From Aquamicrobium lusatiense (GTDB lineage: Bacteria; Pseudomonadota; Alphaproteobacteria; Rhizobiales; Rhizobiaceae): 64,000 bases of DNA. This document shows positions 28,004 through 36,653 of the stretch, piece by piece. The position numbers and the translations under genes were made by a program. The DNA lies in the NCBI RefSeq assembly GCF_014201615.1, contig NZ_JACHEU010000004.1:62001-126000 (forward strand), written 5' to 3'. The notes below the pieces were generated by a model. It saw only the letters and a list, made by a program, of their open reading frames with translations, had not been told where the DNA came from and ran no database searches. Each line of letters begins with the position of its first letter. The first letter of the stretch is position 1.

Positions 28004-29359
28004 ATGGTTTCATTACCCCATGACAGCACAGTTGCAGGTGTGGCGCCCGAACTGGCAAAGCCCTCAGGGCTCGACCGCCGCAGCCGGCTGAAAGCCATCA
28101 TCGGCGGTTCCACCGGCAATCTGGTCGAGTGGTTCGACTGGTATGTCTATGCCGCGTTCGCTCTGTACTTCGCCCCGCACTTCTTCCCGGCCGGAGACCA
28201 GACCGCCCAGCTGCTGTCGTCGGCGGCAGTGTTCGCCGTCGGTTTTCTCATGCGCCCCATCGGCGCGTGGATCATGGGCATCTACTCGGACCGCAAGGGC
28301 CGCAAGGCGGGTCTGGCGCTTTCTGTGACGCTTATGTGCGCGGGCTCGCTTATCATCGCACTGACGCCGGACTACAACGCCATCGGCATTCTGGCGCCGA
28401 TCCTTCTGGTGATCGCGCGGCTCATGCAGGGCCTGTCGGTCGGCGGTGAATATGGCGCCTCGGCGACCTACCTGTCGGAAATGGCGGGCAAGAGCCGTCG
28501 CGGCTTCTACTCTTCCTTCGCCTATGTCACGCTGATTTCCGGCCAGCTTCTGGCGCTGCTGGTGCTCATCGTGCTTCAGAACACGATGACCGATGAAGCG
28601 CTGAATTCCTGGGGCTGGCGCATTCCCTTCTTCATCGGCGCCTGTCTTGCCGTGGTGGTGTTCTGGCTGCGCCGCGGCCTCGACGAAACCGAGAGCTTCA
28701 AGAACGCGCAGGCCCATATTGCCCAGACAAAGGACGCACCCAAGTCCGGCTTCTGGGAACTGATCAGCAAGCACCCGAAGGAAACCGCGCTGGTCATGCT
28801 GCTGACCGCCGGCGGCACGCTCGCCTTCTATGCCTATTCGATCTACATGCAGAAGTTCCTCGTCAACACCTCCGGCTTTACCAAGGCCAAGGCGTCCGAA
28901 ATCAGCGCCATCACGCTGTTCGTGTTCATGTGCCTTCAGCCGGTGGCGGGCGCCCTCTCGGACCGGATCGGACGCAAGCCGCTGATGATCTTCTTCGGCG
29001 TGTGCGGCGTGCTCTTCACCTATCCGATCTTCTCCACGCTGGAGGTGACGACCGACGCCTTCACCGCCGGCCTGCTCGCCATGGCCGCTCTGGTGATCGT
29101 GACGGGCTACACCTCGATCAACGCGGTGGTGAAGGCCGAGCTGTTCCCGGCCCACATCCGCGCGCTGGGCGTCGCCCTTCCCTATGCGCTGGCCAACACG
29201 ATCTTCGGCGGCACGGCCGAGTTCGTCGCCTTGCAGTTCAAGAGCTCCGGCTGGGAACAGGGATTCTACTGGTATGTGACGGCCATGATCGGCGTCTCAT
29301 TGGTCGTCTATGTGTTCATGAGCGACACGGCCAAGAACAGCGCCATCAAGGAAGACTGA
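28004..29359 (+). CDS. MHS-family (KgtP-like) dicarboxylate/alpha-ketoglutarate permease
   Basis: The 451-residue major facilitator has 12 predicted membrane segments. IIGGSTGNLVEWFDWYVYAAFALYFAPHFFP at the N-terminus and the loop 2-3 motif GIYSDRKGRKAGL are diagnostic of the metabolite:H+ symporter branch that includes alpha-ketoglutarate permease. It would import a carboxylic acid with protons across the inner membrane. The ATG at 28004 has an AAGGAGGAG. The DctB/DctD-like pair is divergently transcribed, so substrate-induced expression is likely. The exact substrate cannot be read. Confidence 0.87.
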   Translation: MVSLPHDSTVAGVAPELAKPSGLDRRSRLKAIIGGSTGNLVEWFDWYVYAAFALYFAPHFFPAGDQTAQLLSSAAVFAVGFLMRPIGAWIMGIYSDRKGRKAGLALSVTLMCAGSLIIALTPDYNAIGILAPILLVIARLMQGLSVGGEYGASATYLSEMAGKSRRGFYSSFAYVTLISGQLLALLVLIVLQNTMTDEALNSWGWRIPFFIGACLAVVVFWLRRGLDETESFKNAQAHIAQTKDAPKSGFWELISKHPKETALVMLLTAGGTLAFYAYSIYMQKFLVNTSGFTKAKASEISAITLFVFMCLQPVAGALSDRIGRKPLMIFFGVCGVLFTYPIFSTLEVTTDAFTAGLLAMAALVIVTGYTSINAVVKAELFPAHIRALGVALPYALANTIFGGTAEFVALQFKSSGWEQGFYWYVTAMIGVSLVVYVFMSDTAKNSAIKED

Positions 29360-29458
29360 CAGGCACGGAACTGAAGGTTTTCCGCCGGATCCCCATCCGG
29401 GCGAAGACGCTGATCAGACAGGATGTACGCAGCGCAGATTCTCGATCGTCCAATGAAT

Positions 29459-29480
29459 GCCGGGCCCATCCATGCCCGGC
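29459..29480 (+). terminator. Terminator-like hairpin after the MHS transporter
   Basis: GCCGGGC and GCCCGGC form a seven-base perfect GC stem with an eight-base loop, about 100 bases after the transporter stop. TTCAAATT follows, so the T-run is weak. Confidence 0.45.
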
Positions 29481-29727
29481 TTCAAATTGATGATCTGCGC
29501 TGCGGCGTCATCATGCGCCCGACTGCTCATGATTGTTGCTGCAATGAGTTTGCTCAAATGAAGAGCAGGGTTCCAGCATAACCATTGGAACAGGCATTTC
29601 AGTGCCTACACCCTCAGGCCATCTGATGGTGTCGCTGACCTGATCCCGCCAGCCAGTGCCCCCCTGCCGGCCGGGCTGTGCGATCCGGACCGGCAGCAAA
29701 TGCAGAACCTTGCCTTGCTGTCCGATA

Positions 29728-29746
29728 AGCCTTCCGTGGGAAGGCT
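29728..29746. promoter_or_regulatory. Strong stem-loop or operator upstream of the exopolysaccharide operon
   Basis: AGCCTTCC-GTG-GGAAGGCT is a perfect eight-base inverted repeat with a three-base loop, flanked by TA and AA. It sits about 190 bases upstream of the first gene. It may be a regulator site or a leader hairpin. Confidence 0.4.
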
Positions 29747-29937
29747 AACACTTATAGCCAGTCGCTAATCCAGGTTAATCGGCTCATCCTTTGACATCGC
29801 CTATGGTCCGGCTACTGGAACCTTGTGCGCAAATCTGCAGGCAGGGTCGGGGCGGATGCTCGCGGGTGAAACGCGCAGGACGGGCGCGCGTTCACGCAAG
29901 CGGGACACGAGGCAGATGGATCAAAGGGGAGCTGGCC

Positions 29938-32307
29938 ATGGCCGAGCGCATTTCGTGCTTTGTGATGAGTGGCGGGGTCGGGTCGCGGCTGTGGCCGCTC
30001 TCCCGGGAAGACAATCCCAAGCAATTTCACGATCTGTCCGGCGACGGCTCGATGCTGATGAAGACGGTGCGCCGGCTGCAGGCGCGCGAGGCAGGGCATA
30101 CGCCCATCCACGTCATTGCCGCCGAACGCAACGCGGCGCGCATCCGCACCGAGCTTGCCGGCCTCGACTATAGCGGTGGCGGCGCCATCTTCGAGCCTGT
30201 CGGTCGCAACACCGCCGCAGCTGTGGCAATCGCGGCGCTGCACACCATCAACAGCCATGGCGACGGCATCGTGCTCATCGTGCCATCGGATCACGTCATC
30301 TCGACCGATCTCGATTTCTGGGAGAGCGTCGAAGCCGGCATTCCGGCGGCTCAGGCGGGGCAGGTGGTGGTGTTCGGCATGAAGCCGACACGTCCGGAAA
30401 CCGGCTACGGCTATATCGAGGCAGGCGAGGTGTTTGCCGGGCAGGACCGGGCCGGAAACGCCTTCGACTGTCCGGGCGTTCGCCGTGTGGTGCGTTTCGT
30501 CGAAAAGCCGGATGCGGAAACCGCAGGCCGCTATGTGGCGACATCGGATTTTTTCTGGAACACCGGCATTTTCCTGTTCAGGGCAAGCGTCATCCGCGCC
30601 GCGTTCCTCACGCATCACCGTGAGATCTGGCTGCAGGCGGAACACGCGCTCGATAGTGCCGCGCGCGATCTGTCGGGAACCTGGCTGCCGCTCGACGCCT
30701 ATGCGCCGATCCCCTCCATTTCGGTCGACTATGCGATCATGGAGCACCTGTGCAACATCGCCATGGTGCCGGCGCGCTTCCGCTGGAGCGATCTGGGCTC
30801 GTGGCAATCGCTGCTGGAAGCCAGCCGCACCGACGAGCATGGCAATGTCGTGATCGGCGACGTCGTCGCCATAGATTGCGAGCGTTCCTATCTGCGCAGC
30901 AGTGGAAGGCTGCTGTCGGTCGTGGGCCTGAGGGATGTCGCGGTGGTGTCCACCGACGATGCGACCTTCGTGGCTCCTGTCGCCGAGAGCCAGAACGTCA
31001 GGCATGTCGTCGAGCAGCTTGAAAAATGGGGCCGGCTGGAGGTGAAGTTCACGCCCGCCCATGACCGCGTGGTGCTGCCCGGCGCATGGCGTGAGCGCGT
31101 CGCGCACTGGCTTTTCGAGGAAACGCTGCCGCGCTGGTCGAAGGCCGGCGTGGATGAACGCCATGGCGGTTTTCACGAGGCTTTCGCGTTCGATGGCACG
31201 CCGCTCGGCAAGCCGAAACGCATGCGCACCATGGCGCGACAGGTCTACGCCTATTCCGTCGCAAGACTGCGCGGCTGGGACGGGCCGGCCGACGAGCTGA
31301 TCGCGCATGGCATCGCCTTCATGGAGCGGGGGCGTACCGAACGCGGCGGCTGGGCGCGCACGCTCAACGTCGACGGTTCCATCGCCGACCCGTGCGAGGA
31401 TGCTTACGACCACGCATGCGTGCTTCTCGCTTTCGCCTGGGCTCACCGCGCCGGCAACAGGGATGCGCTGGCGCGCGGCGAGGAAGCCATGGCCTTCGTT
31501 GAGTCCTATCTGGAGGACGAGCGGCTGACCGGGTTCCTCGAAACCTGCGACGGCACCGACCTGCGGCGCTCCAACCCGCACATGCATATGCTGGAAGCGT
31601 TTCTAGCCTGGCACGAGGTCACCGGCGAGCGCAGCTATCTGCGTCGGGCAGCGCGTATCGTCGACCTGTTTCGCACGCATTTCTTCGATGCCGAAAGCTG
31701 GACCCTCGGCGAATATTTCGACAATGAATGGAAGCCGGTACAAGGCGGGCAGGGACTGTGGACAGAGCCCGGTCATCATTTCGAGTGGGCCTCGCTTCTG
31801 GTCGATTTTGCGGCGCGCAGCAAGCAGAGCGACCTCATTGCCTATGCACGCAAGCTCTATGCTTCGGCGGTGGCCAGCGGGCTGAACCGCGCCACCGGGC
31901 TGGCCTATGGAGCTGTTTCGCGCGACGGGCTGCCGCTCGACCTGATCTCGCGAAGCTGGCCGCAGGCCGAGGCGATCAAGGCGGCCATCGCGCTCGACCG
32001 CGCCGATGGGCCTGACCTCAAGCCGGAGATCGAGGCTCGTGTGGGGCGGCTGTTCCGCTGGCACATAGACCCGGCCCCGACCGGCTTCTGGATCGATCGC
32101 ATAGACGAGCGTGGCAGGGCCGTGGCCAATGAAGTGCCGGCCAGCATCTTCTACCATCTCGTAACGGCGCTGATGCAATATCTCGACAAGACCGAAGGCG
32201 CGCTCGTGCATCCGTTGCCGGCTGCCGGTCAAACCGGGGCGGCGAAAGCGGCCGACGAGAACATCCGCGCCGTTTCCCGGGAACCTGCACTTCGCGAGAT
32301 CGCCTGA
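29938..32307 (+). CDS. Mannose-1-phosphate guanylyltransferase fused to AGE-family epimerase/isomerase
   Basis: 789 residues. The N-terminal nucleotidyltransferase (1-350) has VMSGGVGSRLWPLSREDNPKQF and FVEKPDAETAGRYV, as in ManC/XanB GDP-mannose pyrophosphorylases. The C-terminal part (about 375-750) is an (alpha/alpha)6 barrel of the N-acylglucosamine 2-epimerase/mannose isomerase family: KAGVDERHGGFHEAFAFDG, NPHMHMLEAFLAWHEVTG, EPGHHFEWASLLVDFA. Classical bifunctional enzymes carry a cupin (type II phosphomannose isomerase) here instead. Together it would make GDP-mannose and supply or interconvert the hexose. First gene of the polysaccharide locus, with a good AAGGGGAG. No phosphomannomutase gene is in the window. 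Confidence 0.85.
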   Translation: MAERISCFVMSGGVGSRLWPLSREDNPKQFHDLSGDGSMLMKTVRRLQAREAGHTPIHVIAAERNAARIRTELAGLDYSGGGAIFEPVGRNTAAAVAIAALHTINSHGDGIVLIVPSDHVISTDLDFWESVEAGIPAAQAGQVVVFGMKPTRPETGYGYIEAGEVFAGQDRAGNAFDCPGVRRVVRFVEKPDAETAGRYVATSDFFWNTGIFLFRASVIRAAFLTHHREIWLQAEHALDSAARDLSGTWLPLDAYAPIPSISVDYAIMEHLCNIAMVPARFRWSDLGSWQSLLEASRTDEHGNVVIGDVVAIDCERSYLRSSGRLLSVVGLRDVAVVSTDDATFVAPVAESQNVRHVVEQLEKWGRLEVKFTPAHDRVVLPGAWRERVAHWLFEETLPRWSKAGVDERHGGFHEAFAFDGTPLGKPKRMRTMARQVYAYSVARLRGWDGPADELIAHGIAFMERGRTERGGWARTLNVDGSIADPCEDAYDHACVLLAFAWAHRAGNRDALARGEEAMAFVESYLEDERLTGFLETCDGTDLRRSNPHMHMLEAFLAWHEVTGERSYLRRAARIVDLFRTHFFDAESWTLGEYFDNEWKPVQGGQGLWTEPGHHFEWASLLVDFAARSKQSDLIAYARKLYASAVASGLNRATGLAYGAVSRDGLPLDLISRSWPQAEAIKAAIALDRADGPDLKPEIEARVGRLFRWHIDPAPTGFWIDRIDERGRAVANEVPASIFYHLVTALMQYLDKTEGALVHPLPAAGQTGAAKAADENIRAVSREPALREIA

Positions 32308-32418
32308 TTTGATGTTCGGCGAGGGTTCCTGCCTACCTCGATTGGCCGTGTTTTCGCGGCCGGGACGCGGCGCTAGGCTTGCAGGCGAAGGGCAGGTGAA
32401 ATCAGGGGGCGCGGAGCC

Positions 32419-34242
32419 ATGCTGGAGCGGCAATGGGCAGCGGCGACAGCCAGGGACTGGCGAGGCAGCGGCGGTTCCGCCGAATTCGTCAACCTGTCGG
32501 ACATCCTGTCTTTTTTCAGCAGGTACATCGTCTCGATCCTGCTGTGCGCGCTGGTCGGTGTCGTGGGAGCCAGTCTCTATCTGGCGACGTCCGACCGGAT
32601 TTTCACCGCCCGCACCCAGATCCTGATCGAGCCGAAACTGCCGCAGTTCATGCAGCAGCAGATGGTCGAGGTGCATTTGTCCCTCGATACGGCCCAGATC
32701 GAAAGCCAGCTCGCGCTGCTGCGCTCGCAGAAGATCGCCATGATGGTGATCGATGAACTCGACCTCGCGCGCAATCCGGCTTTCGTGGACATGGGCGGGC
32801 TGCGTCTGGGGGAGAGGCTGGAAAAACTGCGTTCGCTGATAACCGGAACGCCTTACAGGCCCGGTCCGGCAAGGGTCGACGAAGCACAGGATGAGGCTCT
32901 GACACCGCAGCAGAAGGCGGCCGAAGTCTTTGCCGGCAATCTCGACGTCCAGCGGGTGGGGGTCTCCTATGCGATCGATATTCATTTCAAATCGCAGGAT
33001 CCGGCGCTGGCCGCGCGTATCGCCAATGCGACGGCGGACGCTTTCGTCCGCGAGCAGATGGAAAACCGTGCGGCTTCCGCCCGCGAAGGCGTCGCGTGGC
33101 TGGAAAAACGCATCGACGAGGCGGGTGCCCAGATGAACAAGGCGACACAGGTCGCGCAGGAGTTCCGCGCCACCTACGACTATCGCGTGGACCGGCCGGA
33201 CGAAGCGCCGACCGGCGACGCGCGCGCCGATGCACCGACGCTGGAGCAACTGGAAGTCGCGGCCGAAACCTACCGCAAGATGTATGAGAGCCTTCTTGCC
33301 GCCTACACCAGCGCGGTGAACCAGCAACCCTTCCTCATCGCCAATTCGCGCGTCATCACCCCGGCGGTGCAGCCGATGGTGCAGAGCCATCCACGCAAGC
33401 GGCTCACCCTGATCTTCGGGGCCTTTGCCGGCCTCATGCTGGGGGTCGGCGTTGCCTTCGTCCGCCACAGCCTGGACCGCACCCTGCGCAGCCCACGCCA
33501 GATCGGCGAGGAACTGGGGCTCGTCTGCACCGGCGAACTGCCGCATTCCGGTTTGCGCAAGGCCGCCGGACTCTGCGAGGAGGTGATACGCCATCCGCAT
33601 TCCCCCTTCAGCATGGGCCTGAGAGGGGCGAGGGCCGTTATCAGTCTGGCCGATTCCGGCAAGCCGAGGCTTTGCATCGGCGTGACCGCCGCACTGCCCG
33701 GCCAGGTGAAAAGCGCGGTGGCCGGAAATCTTGCCGCGCTCTACGCGACATCGGGCGTGCAGACGCTGCTGATCGATCTGGACACGCAATCGACGCTGAC
33801 GAAGGCGTTGCAAAGCCCGCTCTCCAGCATTGAGCCGACACGTCAGAACGGCGGTGCGCACCCGCCCGCTGCCGCAGTTCGGACCGTTTCGCCCGCGGGC
33901 TTCGACTTCATGGCGAATGAGGAGCGCGGAACGGGAAGTCTCGCGCTGCCTGCCAATATGCAGGATCTGCTCGGGACGCTCGATCGCTACAAGGTGATCG
34001 TCGTCGACCTGCCGGCTTATGAGCACGGCGCCGACGGGCTGCTGGTCTGCCCGCTTCTCGACGGCGTCATGGTGGTGGCCGAAAGCGGCAGCACGCCGCT
34101 GGATTCGCTTGCCGATCTGGCCCGCACCCTGCGCATCGCCAATGCTCCCATATTGGGTGTTCTGCTGGCGCACAGGCGCCGCCTTGCCCGATTGCGCGTG
34201 CGCCGCCGGTCCAGCGGCCGGCCGGCCCCGCGACCGGCATGA
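32419..34242 (+). CDS. ExoP/Wzc-like polysaccharide co-polymerase with degenerate kinase domain
   Basis: 607 residues. The Wzz domain has a first membrane segment (about 36-56), a long periplasmic coiled region and a second membrane segment near 326-350 (LTLIFGAFAGLMLGVGVAFVR). A cytoplasmic BY-kinase-like domain begins near residue 400. The Walker A equivalent reads ALPGQVKSAVAGNLA, with valine where the glycine before lysine should be. Walker A' is LLIDLDTQS and Walker B VIVVDLPAY. The C-terminus is a basic tail (RRRLARLRVRRRSSGRPAPRPA) without the usual tyrosine cluster. It probably sets chain length but may not autophosphorylate. Stop and the next start overlap by four bases. Confidence 0.82.
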   Translation: MLERQWAAATARDWRGSGGSAEFVNLSDILSFFSRYIVSILLCALVGVVGASLYLATSDRIFTARTQILIEPKLPQFMQQQMVEVHLSLDTAQIESQLALLRSQKIAMMVIDELDLARNPAFVDMGGLRLGERLEKLRSLITGTPYRPGPARVDEAQDEALTPQQKAAEVFAGNLDVQRVGVSYAIDIHFKSQDPALAARIANATADAFVREQMENRAASAREGVAWLEKRIDEAGAQMNKATQVAQEFRATYDYRVDRPDEAPTGDARADAPTLEQLEVAAETYRKMYESLLAAYTSAVNQQPFLIANSRVITPAVQPMVQSHPRKRLTLIFGAFAGLMLGVGVAFVRHSLDRTLRSPRQIGEELGLVCTGELPHSGLRKAAGLCEEVIRHPHSPFSMGLRGARAVISLADSGKPRLCIGVTAALPGQVKSAVAGNLAALYATSGVQTLLIDLDTQSTLTKALQSPLSSIEPTRQNGGAHPPAAAVRTVSPAGFDFMANEERGTGSLALPANMQDLLGTLDRYKVIVVDLPAYEHGADGLLVCPLLDGVMVVAESGSTPLDSLADLARTLRIANAPILGVLLAHRRRLARLRVRRRSSGRPAPRPA

Positions 34243-35402
34243 TGGAAGGCGCGCGGCATTGGGCGATCAACGGCCGCTTCCTGGCGCAGCCCGTCACAGG
34301 CGTGCAGCGCTATGCGCGCGAGGTCGTAAAAGCGCTCGATGCCCGCATCGCGGCCGGCGATCCGCTGGCCCGCGGCCTCGACGTGGAGTTGCTGGTGCCG
34401 CCGGTCATCGGGGATGAGCTGGCGCTCACGGCGATCCGCACCCGTTCCATCGGCCGCCTCGGCGGGCATGGCTGGGAGCAGGCCGAGCTTCCGGCGGGGG
34501 TCAGGAGCAGTCTCGTCAGCCTGTGCAACAGCGGCCCTTTTGCGACACGCAGGCAGATCCTGTGCATCCATGATGTCAACACGCGCGCCTGTCCGCAAAG
34601 TTATTCGCTGCCGTTTCGCCTGCTCTACCGCACGCTGATCCCGGCGCTTGCGGCAAGGGTCCGCCACGTCACCACGGTCTCCGGCTATTCGGCCGGGCAA
34701 CTGGTGCGCTACGGCCTGTGCAGTGCGGACAGGATCACCATCGCACCGGACGGCTACGAGCATGCGCTGCGCTGGACCTCGCATCACTCGATACGCACGC
34801 ATTCCACTGCCGGTGCCGGAACCATCGTGCTTCTGGGCAGCCGCGCTCCTCACAAGAACATCGATCTTGTCCTGGGGATGAGCGATCGCCTTGCGGAGGC
34901 CGGCCTGCGGGTCGCGGTGGTCGGGCTTTCGGACGGCCGCGTCTTCGGCCGGACACAGGAGCAGACCGGCGCGAATATCGGCTGGCTTGGCAGGATCGGC
35001 GACGATGAGCTTGCCGCGCTGCTGGAAGATTGCCTGTGTCTCGCCTTTCCCTCGCTCGTCGAGGGGTTCGGGCTGCCGATGCTTGAGGCGATGGCGCGGG
35101 GCTGCCCCGTGGTGGCGTCGGACCGCGCCAGCCTTCCCGAGATCGGCGGCGATGCGGTGCTTTATGCGCCGCCGGACCGTGCCGACATCTGGTTCGATTG
35201 CTTCATGCAACTGGCCGGCGATGCGAAGCTGCGGCGCGCGCTGACCGAGCGCGGCCGCAGGCAGGCGGAGAAATTTCGTTGGGACGAAACGGCAAAACGC
35301 TATCTGGAACTGATGGCGGGGATGGATGGGCTGGCGCCAGCCAGTGCCGGGTCGCCGGCCAGACCTTCGCTGGTCTCGGCGACGACGCGATCGAAGCTGT
35401 AG
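34239..35402 (+). CDS. Glycosyltransferase, GT4-like (GT-B fold)
   Basis: The 387-residue GT-B enzyme starts WAINGRFLAQPVTGVQRYAREVV and has a C-terminal nucleotide-sugar domain, GTIVLLGSRAPHKNIDLVLG, with the acidic pair region FPSLVEGFGLPMLEAMARGCPVVASDRASLPEIGGDA (EX7E motif). It would transfer a sugar (donor unknown) to the lipid-linked repeat unit at the inner membrane. It is translationally coupled to the ExoP-like gene and its last 103 bases overlap the convergent glycosyltransferase gene. The protein at 36654 is a paralogue. Confidence 0.83.
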   Translation: MMEGARHWAINGRFLAQPVTGVQRYAREVVKALDARIAAGDPLARGLDVELLVPPVIGDELALTAIRTRSIGRLGGHGWEQAELPAGVRSSLVSLCNSGPFATRRQILCIHDVNTRACPQSYSLPFRLLYRTLIPALAARVRHVTTVSGYSAGQLVRYGLCSADRITIAPDGYEHALRWTSHHSIRTHSTAGAGTIVLLGSRAPHKNIDLVLGMSDRLAEAGLRVAVVGLSDGRVFGRTQEQTGANIGWLGRIGDDELAALLEDCLCLAFPSLVEGFGLPMLEAMARGCPVVASDRASLPEIGGDAVLYAPPDRADIWFDCFMQLAGDAKLRRALTERGRRQAEKFRWDETAKRYLELMAGMDGLAPASAGSPARPSLVSATTRSKL

Positions 35403-36538
35403 GCGCGGGCATAGTGCCGGGCCGCCTCCTGTGCCGCCGCAAGCGCTACCGGATCGCCAAGGAGGGTCGCGACGGTCCGGCGCTCCAGCGGCAGGACGCA
35501 GTTTTCATAGCCGGGCAGCAGGCCTTTCAGGGCGCCGGGGGCGGCAAAGACCGGGCGTCCCGCCGAAAGCGCCTCGATGAGCTTGATCTTGGTGCCGGTT
35601 CCTTCGACAGGGCAGATCGCGGCGCGGGCCTGCGCATAAAGGGCGGCAAGATCATCGACGAAACCGAGCAGCTCCACGCCGTTTTGTGCCGACAGCCGCC
35701 TGTCGCGGCACACGCTGCCGGCAATGGCGATCTTCAGCGGCAGGTTCCAGCCGCCATAGGCGCTCAGGAAACCGCTGATGGCATCCCCGTTCCAGCGGTT
35801 GTTGGAACCCACGAACACGAGATCGTAGACAGGCGGCACGTCGGTTTCCGCAGCCGCGTTCCAGCTGCGCAACGACGGCGGCACGATGCGCACGCGCTCG
35901 CCTTCCAGAAGCGATTTCAGGAATTGCCCTTCGCTGTACGAGATCGACCAGATCTCGTCGGCCTGCCCGAGATAGAACAGCTCGCGCTTGAGGACGAGCA
36001 TGGAGCGCGTGTCCGGCTGCCCGGACGGGTTGTCGCCGATCAGCTCCAGTGCGGCAAGGTCATGCGTGTCGACGATCATGCGCGGGCCGGGGCTCCCGTT
36101 GAGATGGGATATGCCCCAGGGATAGCTCACAAGCGCCAGCTTCAGGTCCGGATCGCGCTGGAGCCGGTCGAATTCCGGCGTCAGCATCGGCAGCCATGTG
36201 CGCAGGGCGCGCGTCGCGGGCCAGCTACCCAGATAGGCGATGAGGCCCTTGAGCTTCTGGATGAAGGCCAGTTTCCAGTTCCAGTCATCGAGCACGAGGT
36301 CGACGCCGGGGAAACGGGCGCGGAAGGTCTCGATCCCTTTCGCGTTCCACGGCCATTGGTGATGGTTGCGATAGGAATAGACGGCCACGCGCCAGCCAAG
36401 GGCGAGCAGCATCTCGATGTCCTGACAGGCGCGCACATGGCAGCCGTCGGTCATGGTGCTGAAACAGCCTGCGAAGAAGAAGATAGCAAGATTCCGCTTC
36501 TCCACCCGTGCCTCCCGAGGCGTCGCGTTCCCGAGCAT
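35300..36538 (-). CDS. Glycosyltransferase, GT-B fold
   Basis: The 412-residue protein has a Rossmann-like N-terminus (LAIFFFAGCFSTMTDGCHVRACQDIEMLLALGWRVAVYSY). Its C-terminal domain has DLVFVGSNNRWNGDAISGFLSAYG, VELLGFVDDLAALYAQARAAICPVEGTGTKIKLIEALSAGRPVFAAPGALKGL, as in GT4-like enzymes with the GTGxKxKxxE loop. Donor and acceptor are unknown. The reading frame converges on and overlaps the previous gene. A palindromic TTGAC/GTCAA element lies in the divergent gap to the gene at 36654. Confidence 0.82.
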   Translation of the reverse strand: MLGNATPREARVEKRNLAIFFFAGCFSTMTDGCHVRACQDIEMLLALGWRVAVYSYRNHHQWPWNAKGIETFRARFPGVDLVLDDWNWKLAFIQKLKGLIAYLGSWPATRALRTWLPMLTPEFDRLQRDPDLKLALVSYPWGISHLNGSPGPRMIVDTHDLAALELIGDNPSGQPDTRSMLVLKRELFYLGQADEIWSISYSEGQFLKSLLEGERVRIVPPSLRSWNAAAETDVPPVYDLVFVGSNNRWNGDAISGFLSAYGGWNLPLKIAIAGSVCRDRRLSAQNGVELLGFVDDLAALYAQARAAICPVEGTGTKIKLIEALSAGRPVFAAPGALKGLLPGYENCVLPLERRTVATLLGDPVALAAAQEAARHYARAYSFDRVVAETSEGLAGDPALAGASPSIPAISSR

Positions 36539-36565
36539 TGTGAGCGAAATCTCAATCCGAAATCA

Positions 36566-36577
36566 TTGACGTGTCAA
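36566..36577. promoter_or_regulatory. Small palindrome in divergent promoter region
   Basis: TTGAC-GT-GTCAA lies between two divergent glycosyltransferase genes and includes a -35-like TTGACG. It could be part of a promoter, an operator, or chance. Confidence 0.3.
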
Positions 36578-36653
36578 ACGGATCGTGAGGCAATAGCCTA
36601 CCGTTTCCGGATGATCCCGATATGGATGCCGGTAACCGCCGGGGGGCGATGCA

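Larger units (their letters stand above)
29360..29937. other. Intergenic region before the exopolysaccharide locus
   Basis: 578 bases without a supported gene. It contains a terminator-like hairpin (29459-29480), a strong stem-loop (29728-29746) and a CAGGTTAATC element (29771-29780) related to the palindrome at 55995. An AAAGGGGAG precedes the ATG at 29938. Confidence 0.45.

Noticed and set aside
31603..34173. 856-codon minus-strand open frame
   Set aside because: It lies antisense to the guanylyltransferase fusion and the ExoP-like gene, has a composition typical of GC-rich shadow frames (His/Gln/Arg-rich) and no domain.
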